From IMG/VR virus record IMGVR_UViG_3300034407_001577, positions 1 to 33,173 of that record: 33,173 nucleotides of DNA; one strand, 5' to 3'. A program made the translations under genes and the position numbers. The stretch is from a virus. The notes under the pieces were generated by a model that saw nothing but the letters and a program-made list of their open reading frames with translations, did not search any database and was not told the origin of the DNA. This document shows positions 1 through 7,418 of this stretch, one piece after another. Every line of letters starts with the position of its first letter. Positions within the stretch are counted from its first letter, which is position 1.

Positions 1-986
1 AATTCTCCATCTGTACCATATATTGATTTACTTGTATCTGTAAATGTTATATCGTCTCCTGCACTTACTGCTATGTCAGTTCCTCCTGTAGTATTACCAT
101 TAGCTAATACTTCTGATAGTTCATTGTTAGCACTTATCTGAGTATCTACATAGTTTTTAGTTGCAGCATCTTGAGCTGCACTTGGGTCAGTTAAGTTTGA
201 TATTATACCTATTACACTTATTCCTGTAGAAGTTGTTTCAAGTTTTTTAGAACCATCATACCATAAATCTACTGAACCATTGTACGATGCCGTAATCATA
301 TTTTCTGTACTTTGATTACTTCTTATGTTTAATTCATTAGATTGTATAAATAAAGCTTGTGTTCCAGAATGTTTTATCCAAGAATGGTCATTATTAAAAT
401 GATATATCTCTAATTCTTGATTATCACCCAATCTTATTTTTTCATCGTCTCTTAAATCAACTTGAGTAGTTTCTAAATTGCCTATAACTAAATCTGCTTT
501 AGTATATCCTGTTCCACTTGTGTTTACTGTTGTAGTAGGTTCAACTTCTAATCCTTTAAATAACCTGTATTTGCCTGTTAGAGCCTCTCTAAACAGTCCT
601 GAGTATAGTGTAGTACCAGAAGGAGTATATTTGCCATAAAAACCTATGTCAACTGCGTCTGTAGAGGTGTTATTATTAGCTAATACAATTAAAGGGTCTT
701 TTACTGTTAATGTGTCTGTCCCGACAGTTGTTGTGCTTCCTTCAACTACTAAATTTCCTATTACTGTTAGATTGCTACCTATTTTAGCATCTCCAAACAC
801 ATGAAGGTTTAATCCTGATTCTGGTGTTACTCCTATTCCTACTTGAGTAGTAGAAACAAACATAGGAGAGTTATTACCAAAACCATCAGTTAATTGTTTA
901 GCTGAAGTCGTTATATTTCCATTATCAGAAAACTTTACAAGCGACTGATAAGTATCTTTTATTTTATTTCCTGAAAGTGTAGCCAT
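1..986 (-). CDS. Tail fibre protein, N-terminal part (cut by window edge)
   Basis: Open reading frame starts with ATG at 986 and runs off the left edge after 328 codons, so the C-terminus is missing. The start overlaps the stop of the preceding 35-aa gene (TAATG). The sequence is rich in Gly, Thr, Asn and Ser, with short beta-strand-like stretches typical of trimeric phage fibres. It includes phrases such as KIRLGDNQELEIYH and AAQDAATKNYVDTQI that are common in fibre shafts. By family knowledge it should form part of the receptor-binding fibre at the tail tip. It is probably the first half of the gene whose end lies at 31713-33173, if the genome is circular. A direct join is out of frame by one base. 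Confidence 0.8.
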   Translation of the reverse strand, partial: MATLSGNKIKDTYQSLVKFSDNGNITTSAKQLTDGFGNNSPMFVSTTQVGIGVTPESGLNLHVFGDAKIGSNLTVIGNLVVEGSTTTVGTDTLTVKDPLIVLANNNTSTDAVDIGFYGKYTPSGTTLYSGLFREALTGKYRLFKGLEVEPTTTVNTSGTGYTKADLVIGNLETTQVDLRDDEKIRLGDNQELEIYHFNNDHSWIKHSGTQALFIQSNELNIRSNQSTENMITASYNGSVDLWYDGSKKLETTSTGISVIGIISNLTDPSAAQDAATKNYVDTQISANNELSEVLANGNTTGGTDIAVSAGDDITFTDTSKSIYGTDGE

Positions 987-1093
987 TATTCAAAACAAGT
1001 TGGTTGTGAATCAATATGTAAAGTACTCTCATTTGCTGTATCACCAAAATTAGTGCTACAGTATATCTCTGCCCAATTTATTGTGTTTGCCAT
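986..1093 (-). CDS. Small protein of 35 aa before the tail fibre
   Basis: ATG at 1093, stop TAA at 988-986 sharing its last A with the ATG of the fibre gene, which indicates translational coupling. The peptide begins MANTINWAEIYCSTNFGD and has two Cys (positions 12 and 33). Tiny proteins starting with a similar INW..IYC phrase occur before fibre genes in phages of Bacteroidota as I recall them, but I know of no function. The coding call rests on its tight fit between neighbours and the TAATG overlap. Confidence 0.6.
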   Translation of the reverse strand: MANTINWAEIYCSTNFGDTANESTLHIDSQPTCFE

Positions 1094-1172
1094 TATCTTT
1101 CTTTTTTAAATAAGTTAATAATTTTTTTACGTTAACCTCTTTAGGTTTGTAGTTTTTCTTTATAATACCCAT
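1056..1172 (-). CDS. Small basic protein of 38 aa
   Basis: ATG at 1172, stop TAG at 1058-1056. It overlaps the end of the connector gene by 13 bases and the start of the 35-aa gene by 38 bases in another frame. The peptide is strongly basic (MGIIKKNYKPKEVNVKK at the start, about 12 Lys). The stretch would otherwise be a gap in a gene-dense operon, which supports coding, but the overlap with the next gene is longer than usual here. Function unknown. Confidence 0.45.
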   Translation of the reverse strand: MGIIKKNYKPKEVNVKKLLTYLKKKDNGKHNKLGRDIL

Positions 1173-1663
1173 CCGTGAAACCCTGTATCTTTATCTGGAT
1201 AAATGTCTTGATTAGAATTACTATAATACTCGTCAAATTTAGACGGTGCATTATAAGTCATATAATCTATAAATCTTTGAGCATAATACTCAGCAAAATC
1301 TCTCTCCTTTTGAATTAAGAAATCTATTTCTTCTTTACTAGCTATTTGACTGTTTTCTGAATTATGTTTATATACTCCTCCGTTTGATATAGAATATGCT
1401 GCAAACGGCAAGTATTCTACCATAGCAAAATGAATAAGCATAGGTTGTATGTAATCGTTTACTAAAGCCAAGTAATCTCCAGTTAGTGTTCCTGCTATTA
1501 TATCAGCACTAATTTTATCGTATAAATCTGTGCCTAAATAATTTTGTACATGAATTTCTTGAGCTAAACTGATAAACTGTATAAATTTATCCGTATCTAC
1601 ATTTGAATTTAATGCAGTGTTTTTCACTAAATCTGACCGTTTTATAAATAGTGCTGTTGCCAT
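1160..1663 (-). CDS. Head-tail connector (head completion) protein
   Basis: 167 aa, mostly alpha-helical, beginning MATALFIKRSDLVKNTAL. It has the layout of connector proteins that follow the portal in siphoviruses of Bacteroidota: a short N-terminal strand, a helix containing QEIHVQNYLGTDLYDKI, and a long helical part ending in a Tyr/Asn-rich tail. Connector rings join the portal to the tail in the virion. The ATG at 1663 shares its A with the TAA stop of the portal gene (TAATG), so translation is coupled to the portal, which fits the assignment. I am confident it is structural and less sure of the exact connector class. Confidence 0.65.
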   Translation of the reverse strand: MATALFIKRSDLVKNTALNSNVDTDKFIQFISLAQEIHVQNYLGTDLYDKISADIIAGTLTGDYLALVNDYIQPMLIHFAMVEYLPFAAYSISNGGVYKHNSENSQIASKEEIDFLIQKERDFAEYYAQRFIDYMTYNAPSKFDEYYSNSNQDIYPDKDTGFHGWVL

Positions 1664-2913
1664 TATTCTTCTATATTTATTTGTTCTTCTTCTATTGTAT
1701 CACTATCTTCCTTTTTAATACCAGTTTCTTTTTCTATCTCAGCATCCGTTATAGCATTTGTTAAGTCAGTAAATTCTAAAGGTTGTAGTGTTTTAAAGTA
1801 TATATCTAATTCAATTCCATTGTACATTAATACTTTTTCTAGTTCATCTAGTATAGTAACCTGCATAGGTCGTATAACTGTATTATCCATAAGCAATGAA
1901 GCTGTTTGTAATTCTTCAGCATTGTTGCCTAAACCAGTATTGTCTTTTATACCTACAAGCATAGGAGATACGATTCTGTGAGACACCATTACTTTTCTCA
2001 TTGATTCATCACTAAGAAATTTATATTGCTCATGTGCGTCACTTAATATGACTGGCTCAATACTTGCAGACAGCTCTTTGCTATCGTTAAATGCCAATAT
2101 AAATCTACCAGCATTAGAAGAACCACTAAACTTTTCTTGTATATTTTGCTCAATCAAACTTCTTTGTTCTTCTGTAGGAACACCATTGTTAAAGTTTATA
2201 AGCATACTTGGAGCAAGACCATTTTGTATATTATTTATATGATAGTTCGCTATTTCTTCTTCTAACTCTGCATATTGTAATCCTCCTTGATAATCTACAG
2301 GAGAATAGTAATAAAATCCAGCTCTATAAGGTTTGATATATAATATTTCTAATCCTGCATTACTTGAGCCAAATGCAGGTATTCTTTTAGGTTGTGTCTT
2401 GTAAGTTACTTCTGACCAATCTTTAGCATAGTAATAACCTTGTATTTCACCCTTATTATTTGCCTTCTCTGCTCTTAACGTCTCTACAGGTATATGTTCT
2501 ACTTGTACAATCTTTTTTCTGTCCTTAGAATAGATTATTTGAATTGCAGCTTGACCCATCATTTTATAGTCATAACATACTTTTTTCATACAAGATTTAG
2601 TAAAGAGCTCTTTCATTTCTTTGTAATCAGCTTCTTTGTCTTTACTGTCAACAGCATCTATTCCTTTTCCATATATCATTTCTGCTATACCGTTAATAGC
2701 AGCATTATTAGTAGGACTGCCATTATATCTATTTATTAAATAATCAAAATAATTATTATCATCACCATATTCTACCCAATCTCTGTTGTATTGTTCTTTT
2801 ACTTCAGGGCGTGTATAAGAAGACATATTGACTATATGTATCTTTCCTTTTTCTACTTTTGGCAAAGGGTTGTTGTTGTATCTTTTTTTTGCCATTTTAT
2901 TTACTTTTCTCAT
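1663..2913 (-). CDS. Portal protein
   Basis: 416 aa, the usual size for a siphovirus portal of the PBSX/SPP1-like group. Recognisable parts are the N-terminal YGDDNNYFDYLINRYNGS region, the central hydrophobic AIQIIY and EHIPVETLR stretch, and the helical stem region near HRIVSPMLVGIKDNTGLGNNAEEL (about residues 310-340). The C-terminus is acidic (EEEQINIEE). The portal forms the dodecameric ring at one capsid vertex through which terminase pumps DNA. The start at 2913 overlaps the upstream stop as ATGA; an alternative ATG lies six codons further on (MAKKRY). Its place after the capsid and tube genes, not next to terminase, is unusual. Confidence 0.85.
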   Translation of the reverse strand: MRKVNKMAKKRYNNNPLPKVEKGKIHIVNMSSYTRPEVKEQYNRDWVEYGDDNNYFDYLINRYNGSPTNNAAINGIAEMIYGKGIDAVDSKDKEADYKEMKELFTKSCMKKVCYDYKMMGQAAIQIIYSKDRKKIVQVEHIPVETLRAEKANNKGEIQGYYYAKDWSEVTYKTQPKRIPAFGSSNAGLEILYIKPYRAGFYYYSPVDYQGGLQYAELEEEIANYHINNIQNGLAPSMLINFNNGVPTEEQRSLIEQNIQEKFSGSSNAGRFILAFNDSKELSASIEPVILSDAHEQYKFLSDESMRKVMVSHRIVSPMLVGIKDNTGLGNNAEELQTASLLMDNTVIRPMQVTILDELEKVLMYNGIELDIYFKTLQPLEFTDLTNAITDAEIEKETGIKKEDSDTIEEEQINIEE

Positions 2914-3245
2914 ATTATTACAAAATCGTTATTGTATGTGTTTTCTGTAGTGTATTCTCCAGAGTGTACATCAAAGGTATTAAAATTAGTTTGATTTGTA
3001 CAAAAAATAGAACCTCTATATATAATTACAGAACCATTTTTAATAGCAAATGAATAGAACCTATCTTCAATCAAAGAAAAGCTACCTGTTACAGTCATAT
3101 AGCCATTAGAATTAGTTACAGTAACTGCAACAGAACTTGTAGTTCTTTTAGATTTATCAGTTAATTCAAACGTAACTGAGCTTTCTGCACTTCTAGGAAT
3201 TACTTTAAAACTCTGAGCGTCTGTTGATGTTGTTAATATTACCAT
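2910..3245 (-). CDS. Structural-module protein of unknown function (beta-rich)
   Basis: 111 aa, beta-rich, starting MVILTTSTDAQSFKVIPR and containing the strand-like pieces SVTFELTDKSKRTTSSVAV and YSFAIKNGSVIIYRGSIFCT. I recall similar proteins, with the phrase AQ.FKVIPR and a short IFCT motif, in head/tail modules of other Bacteroidota phages, but no role is known to me. Its position between tail tube and portal suggests a virion or head-tail joining part. A strong terminator lies just upstream (3282-3309), so it is either read through or has its own start signal. Confidence 0.6.
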   Translation of the reverse strand: MVILTTSTDAQSFKVIPRSAESSVTFELTDKSKRTTSSVAVTVTNSNGYMTVTGSFSLIEDRFYSFAIKNGSVIIYRGSIFCTNQTNFNTFDVHSGEYTTENTYNNDFVII

Positions 3246-3281
3246 ATTATAAGTAACAAATAATTCTTAATTTGTTTTCAT

Positions 3282-3309
3282 AAAAAAAGGGATACCGAAG
3301 CATCCCTTT
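3282..3309 (-). terminator. Rho-independent terminator after the tail tube gene
   Basis: On the minus strand the RNA reads AAAGGGAUGC-UUCG-GUAUCCCUUU followed by a run of U. That is a 10-bp stem with one G-U pair, closed by the very stable C(UUCG)G tetraloop. Stem arms are about 3300-3309 and 3286-3295; the U-run is 3282-3288. It lies 24 bases beyond the stop of the 3333-3881 gene. Confidence 0.9.
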
Positions 3310-3332
3310 AATTACCTAATTAAATTTAGTTA

Positions 3333-3881
3333 TTATGAATTAGTACCTACTGTTACAGTTACAGTTGCACTAGTCATTCCAGCATAAGGGTCAGAAATAG
3401 TAGGCGATGCTACAAAGTTGGCTGGTTTTACTTCCATAGCAGATAAAGTAAGTGTATAACCACTTAAATCTCCCATAGCAGCTCCAGTAACTATAGTACC
3501 TCCTGATACATCAGCTCCATGCTCTAATCCCATTAAAAATACATTTCCATTGTAATCTTCCACAGCAATATGAGGTCTTCCATAAGCTAACAATTTTAAT
3601 TCTTTATTGTCTTCTTTAGAAAGTTTATGTAGTGTTAAATTTAATGTTTGTTCAAAGAATGTAGTTCCATTTTCTCTTGAAGACGTAATGTTTTGTTCAA
3701 AAGACGAGTTTCCTTTTACTTCATATTTATAGGCAGTGAAAGTTCCAGATAAATCTGTTATTTCATCATCAGTTTGTGTAACTGTACCTAAATCTCCAAA
3801 ATCAGTAAAATAAACTGCTCTTATGCCACCAACAACATCTTTACAAGGTTCTTTTCTACCTAATGATAAATCGCAAGCCAT
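3333..3881 (-). CDS. Major tail (tube) protein
   Basis: 182 aa, all-beta, beginning MACDLSLGRKEPCKDVVGG and containing TTFFEQTLNLTLHKLSKED, KLLAYGRPHIAVEDYNGN and GAAMGDLSGYTLTLSAME. These are the hallmarks, as I know the family, of tail tube proteins from flavobacterial siphoviruses; hexamers stack to make the tail tube. Two Cys (positions 3 and 13) are near the N-terminus. The gene is flanked on both sides by strong terminators (3899-3934 upstream, 3282-3309 downstream). Such isolation fits a very highly expressed virion protein. Confidence 0.7.
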   Translation of the reverse strand: MACDLSLGRKEPCKDVVGGIRAVYFTDFGDLGTVTQTDDEITDLSGTFTAYKYEVKGNSSFEQNITSSRENGTTFFEQTLNLTLHKLSKEDNKELKLLAYGRPHIAVEDYNGNVFLMGLEHGADVSGGTIVTGAAMGDLSGYTLTLSAMEVKPANFVASPTISDPYAGMTSATVTVTVGTNS

Positions 3882-3898
3882 AGTTTATTATTTTTTAT

Positions 3899-3934
3899 AA
3901 AAAAAGGGTAAGTAGGCATTTACCCACCTACCCT
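3899..3934 (-). terminator. Rho-independent terminator after the major capsid gene
   Basis: Minus-strand RNA folds as a 12-bp stem, AGGGUAGGUGGG (3934-3923) with CCUACUUACCCU (3916-3905), two G-U pairs and a 6-base loop. It is followed by seven U (3905-3899). It stands 22 bases beyond the capsid gene stop and before the tail tube gene. Confidence 0.88.
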
Positions 3935-3956
3935 ATTTTTTGGTTAATTTAATTTA

Positions 3957-4916
3957 TTAAGAATATAGTACAATATCAGACCCTATTCCGTACTGAACAC
4001 CAGCAGTAAATCTCATAACAACTCTTACGTTTTGAGAACCATCTAAGTCAGCCATATCGATTAACTTAACTTCGTTATGGTCAGATAAAAGACCAGTTCC
4101 AAAGAATAAGTTAGATTTTTGAGCAGCAACCGCTCTGTTATCAGCTAGTCCGTTAGCAACAAATAATTTTACACCATCAAAAGATAATGCTCCGTTTTGC
4201 CACCACATAGTACCTTGATTAGACACACCGTTAGCTCCAATGCTAGATACGTTTTCAGTTCCAGCAGCATTTTCTAAGATTCCAAACCCTCCTAAAGCTC
4301 TTACGTAAGCTCTAGCAATGTTTTGAGATACATAGATGTATAAATCTTCTTTTCCGTATAAAGCAGAAGGAATAGCATCAACGATAGCTCCTAGTTGAGC
4401 AATAACGTTAGCAGATGTTACAGTTGCAGCAGCAACGTCAATAACGTCACCATCAGCAGCTAATAAAGTAGTAAATCCATCGAATTCACCAGCATTTGCA
4501 TTAACACCTTTCCAAATGTTGTTTTCTGTTTTTTCAGCAACTAATCCAGAAACATGACCGATTAAGTAGTCACTAAATTTAGGAGGTAAGTTGTCAAAAG
4601 CAGAGTATCCCATTTGTACAGCTTCCCAGTCACTTCTAAAGTCTTTCTTACAAAGCTCTAGGTTTACTTGGAATTCTTCTGGTTGTAGGATTCTTTCTGT
4701 TAATGTAATAGTAGCAGTGTCAGTGAAATCACAAGTTGCATCTTTGATTACGTTAGAATCAGTAGCAATTTTTTTGATTACTTCTTTGTACTTTACATTT
4801 GGTTTAATTTCAATACCACCTCTATCAAGTGTAACACCTGATAATAAAGCAGCAGAGATGTACTTACCTGCAAATTCTCCAGCATAAGTAGTTGTAATTG
4901 ATGTAGTAGTAGCCAT
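3957..4916 (-). CDS. Major capsid protein
   Basis: 319 aa beginning MATTTSITTTYAGEFAGKYI. The sequence shows a capsid-like alternation of helices and strands and the pieces GVTLDRGGIEIKPNVKYKEV, EFQVNLELCKKDFRSDW and a C-terminal NVRVVMRFTAGVQYGIGSDIV. I recognise the set from major capsid proteins of Bacteroidota siphoviruses (HK97 fold by inference). It directly follows the acidic scaffold-like gene and the protease gene, the usual context. A strong terminator follows. The leader (AAAATTAATTAAAAAATG) has no Shine-Dalgarno sequence and is of the A-rich Bacteroidota kind. Confidence 0.85.
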   Translation of the reverse strand: MATTTSITTTYAGEFAGKYISAALLSGVTLDRGGIEIKPNVKYKEVIKKIATDSNVIKDATCDFTDTATITLTERILQPEEFQVNLELCKKDFRSDWEAVQMGYSAFDNLPPKFSDYLIGHVSGLVAEKTENNIWKGVNANAGEFDGFTTLLAADGDVIDVAAATVTSANVIAQLGAIVDAIPSALYGKEDLYIYVSQNIARAYVRALGGFGILENAAGTENVSSIGANGVSNQGTMWWQNGALSFDGVKLFVANGLADNRAVAAQKSNLFFGTGLLSDHNEVKLIDMADLDGSQNVRVVMRFTAGVQYGIGSDIVLYS

Positions 4917-4940
4917 TTTTTAATTAATTTTAGTTTTGGT

Positions 4941-5471
4941 TTATTTTAAATTAGCAATTCTGTTCATTACTCTATCTCTAGTGCTCATTACTCTGTTTTG
5001 ACCAAAAGATTTAAAGTTTTGTTTTACTTCCCCTTCAGGGTTGTGTGCGATTGGTTCTGAAGCTGGCTGAGCAGACAACTTTTCTATTTCTTTTTGCATA
5101 GATAGTTTTTCTTCACCGTAACCTAATTTCATTTCTTCAATCATTCCTTTTAATTCAGAGATTTTAGATTCAAATTCGTCTTTACTAACGTATTTCATTT
5201 CATCCATCTCAACATTTTCAGAAGCTTCCTCTATTACAGGAACTTCCTCTTGTAGCTCTTCAGAGACAACTTCTTCAGTAGATAACTCCTCTTTTACATC
5301 TTCTTGACAAGCAAGTTCAGTAAGTTCTTGAGATAGTTTTTCTTCTTCTTTAATTTGTTCCGAAAGATTTACTTCTTGATTCACCTCAACTTCTTTTACT
5401 TCATCTTTTTTAACTAAGGATAGTTTTTCCATGATGTCGTTCAAAATTGATGTAGCTTTAGTGTTTTCCAT
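4941..5471 (-). CDS. Probable capsid scaffolding protein
   Basis: 176 aa, extremely acidic in residues 20-90 (runs of Glu such as EEVVSEELQEEVPVIEE). A coiled-coil segment follows at about 95-135 (KDEFESKISELKGMIEEMK) and a basic C-terminus ends RDRVMNRIANLK. Acidic, helical proteins with a basic capsid-binding tail placed immediately before the major capsid gene are typically scaffolds, cleaved or released after prohead assembly. The function is inferred from composition and position, not from a diagnostic motif. Confidence 0.65.
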   Translation of the reverse strand: MENTKATSILNDIMEKLSLVKKDEVKEVEVNQEVNLSEQIKEEEKLSQELTELACQEDVKEELSTEEVVSEELQEEVPVIEEASENVEMDEMKYVSKDEFESKISELKGMIEEMKLGYGEEKLSMQKEIEKLSAQPASEPIAHNPEGEVKQNFKSFGQNRVMSTRDRVMNRIANLK

Positions 5472-5504
5472 AAATTTCGATTATTAAATTAATTTATTAC
5501 TTAA

Positions 5505-5530
5505 CTAACCTAGTATTAAAATACTGTTAG
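5505..5530. other. Imperfect hairpin between the Cys-rich gene and the scaffold gene
   Basis: Inverted repeat: CTAAC (5505-5509) and AGTATT (5512-5517) pair with AATACT (5520-5525) and GTTAG (5526-5530), with a 2-base bulge and an AA loop. On the minus strand no clear U-run follows, so it is not a convincing terminator in that direction. It may be an RNA processing or stability element at the head of the scaffold-capsid message. Confidence 0.35.
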
Positions 5531-5534
5531 ATTT

Positions 5535-5903
5535 TTAGTTTGCAGCAAGACAAGCTGTACAATTATCGTATAGTGTAACTGATTCAATTTCTAAACCAAC
5601 TTCTGTTGTTGTTCTAAGTACTGTATAACATCCTGTATGATGACTATTTTTTAATATTAAGTTATAGGTATTTCCAACGACTAAAGATATTGTGTCTGAC
5701 CAAACATTATGTTTGTGACCATCTGCACAAAACTCAACTCTATACATAAAAGATTTTGGAGCTTTAGCTCTTATTCTTCCAACACCTTGACTTCTCAAAG
5801 TTCCATCACAACACTTTCTTGAATATGTACCATCTTTACACATACAACCTCTTCTTTTATTATTTGGAACAGCATTTCCTAATGTCTCGTTGCTTTTACT
5901 CAT
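5535..5903 (-). CDS. Cysteine-rich structural-module protein
   Basis: 122 aa. A Cys-rich N-terminal motif (RRGCMCKDGTYSRKCCDG, about residues 18-35) and a C-terminal CTAC pair suggest metal binding or disulphides. The middle is beta-rich (KSFMYRVEFCADGHKHNVW, VGNTYNLILKNSHHTGCYTVL). I recall the CxCKDGTYS.KCCDG signature in head modules of other Bacteroidota phages, without a known function. The start overlaps the protease stop as ATGA. Position between protease and scaffold suggests a minor head protein. Confidence 0.6.
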   Translation of the reverse strand: MSKSNETLGNAVPNNKRRGCMCKDGTYSRKCCDGTLRSQGVGRIRAKAPKSFMYRVEFCADGHKHNVWSDTISLVVGNTYNLILKNSHHTGCYTVLRTTTEVGLEIESVTLYDNCTACLAAN

Positions 5904-7399
5904 TTTTTGCTGCTTTTAGGATGTTTAGTTGGCAATAAATCGTAATCAGTTGTGTATTTAGCATTTTCTGGTCTTCCATTTCTTACCAAATACATAAAAG
6001 CATTTACTCTAGCATGTGCCCATTGTGAAGGTGATTTAACGTTTGGTGAATGACTTGTGTTGTATGCTCCAAGACCTCTTTGAAATACTGAAGCTAGCAT
6101 ACCAACAGTTATGCCATAACCTAATTTTTCTTTATATCTTTCATTAAAATCATCTGCTTTTTTCTTTAAAGAAGCTCTATCTTTTTCTGACACATTAGCA
6201 CCTCTTTTGCCAGAAGCATCTCCTTTTGCCGTTCCTTCACCTTTAGGATTAGGATTAGGAGTGTCGGATTTAGGTGCTTTAGGACTTTTTCTTATTACTC
6301 CGTCTTCACCTACTTCTGCTAAAAAATGTTGTTCACAAGGCATATACCAAGTTTTACCTTCAAGGTCGTGTTCGTGTATTCCTTTACAATCTAAATCTTT
6401 TGCCATTTCTTCAGCTTTTTCTTTACTTGAATAAGCTAATCTATCGTTTATAATTGCGTGGTCTTTATCTACAACCATTGATGCCATTTTTAATTCACCA
6501 AGTTCTCTTAGTTTACCTCTTGACCAATTTAATCCAGCTTTACCACCCCATAATAAATAAGATATAGTTCCACAAGCTTTACTATCTCCAGCATCATAAT
6601 AAGTTTCTGCTCTTGATAAGTAAGAATACATCCTCTTAATTGTTGATACACTCAATTTCTCACCGCGTGACAACTGCTGAGCTCTTATTTTTCCAACGCT
6701 TGTGGCACATTTATTATTTACTTTTTTATTCAGTTCAATACCTCTTTTTGCATTGTTTCTAACACCACTTCCGTAATCACTATAAGTTTTAAACTCATAT
6801 TTATTGTCTAGTATTGAATTAGCAATCTCTAATAATATTTCTCTTGCTTCTTCTTCTTCATTAATTTCTTCTATTTTACTCATAGCAATTTTATCAGTAA
6901 AATATCCTTCTATAGAAAACCCTTTTACTTTTCCTGTTTTTACATAATCATTCCAAACTTCATCGTTGTTAACCTTCATAGAAACCATCCAAGTACCTAT
7001 AGGTAAATTCATGTCATACTTTCTTGACTTGTCGTGTACATCGTCTTCTATAATCCAAGATTCAACTACAGACAACCCATACAATTCAGCTTGATGTTCT
7101 AATGTAGATTTGTTTTGATTGCCTCTCATTAAGAATAATTGAGACGCTTGTCTTACTGTATCTTCACTAAAGAATATATAATATTCGTCTTCTCCGTTAC
7201 GTCTATAAATATTCTTGTTAGGAACTAAGGCAGCACCCATTAATATTTTCTTTTCTTTATCTACTTCAGCTAGTTTTATTTCATGTTGTTTAGATAATGC
7301 AATAAAGTTTTCTTCTATTGCTGGTTCATCTACAATAGAGATTGCTTCTATTCCAGATAATTCTTGTTCTTCGTCTATAATTAATTCTACTATTTTCAT
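5900..7399 (-). CDS. Prohead maturation protease (XkdF-like) fused to two further domains
   Basis: 499 aa with three parts. Residues 1-175 match the XkdF-like serine protease family: candidate catalytic His102 in STLEHQ and Ser162 in GFSIEGYF, with the family phrase VVESWI.....LPIGTWMVSMKV between them. Residues about 200-310 form a domain with NNKCATSVGKIRAQQLSRGE and KACGTISYLLWGGKAGLNW, often seen beside phage proteases. The C-terminal part (about 385-499) contains YGITVGMLASVFQRGLGAY, WAHARVNAFMYLV and DYDLLP, resembling a domain (DUF5824-like) of phage structural proteins. A low-complexity Lys/Gly/Pro linker joins the last two. It should cleave scaffold and capsid proteins during maturation. 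Confidence 0.75.
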   Translation of the reverse strand: MKIVELIIDEEQELSGIEAISIVDEPAIEENFIALSKQHEIKLAEVDKEKKILMGAALVPNKNIYRRNGEDEYYIFFSEDTVRQASQLFLMRGNQNKSTLEHQAELYGLSVVESWIIEDDVHDKSRKYDMNLPIGTWMVSMKVNNDEVWNDYVKTGKVKGFSIEGYFTDKIAMSKIEEINEEEEAREILLEIANSILDNKYEFKTYSDYGSGVRNNAKRGIELNKKVNNKCATSVGKIRAQQLSRGEKLSVSTIKRMYSYLSRAETYYDAGDSKACGTISYLLWGGKAGLNWSRGKLRELGELKMASMVVDKDHAIINDRLAYSSKEKAEEMAKDLDCKGIHEHDLEGKTWYMPCEQHFLAEVGEDGVIRKSPKAPKSDTPNPNPKGEGTAKGDASGKRGANVSEKDRASLKKKADDFNERYKEKLGYGITVGMLASVFQRGLGAYNTSHSPNVKSPSQWAHARVNAFMYLVRNGRPENAKYTTDYDLLPTKHPKSSKK

Positions 7400-7418
7400 A
7401 TTGAATTTATTTTAATAA

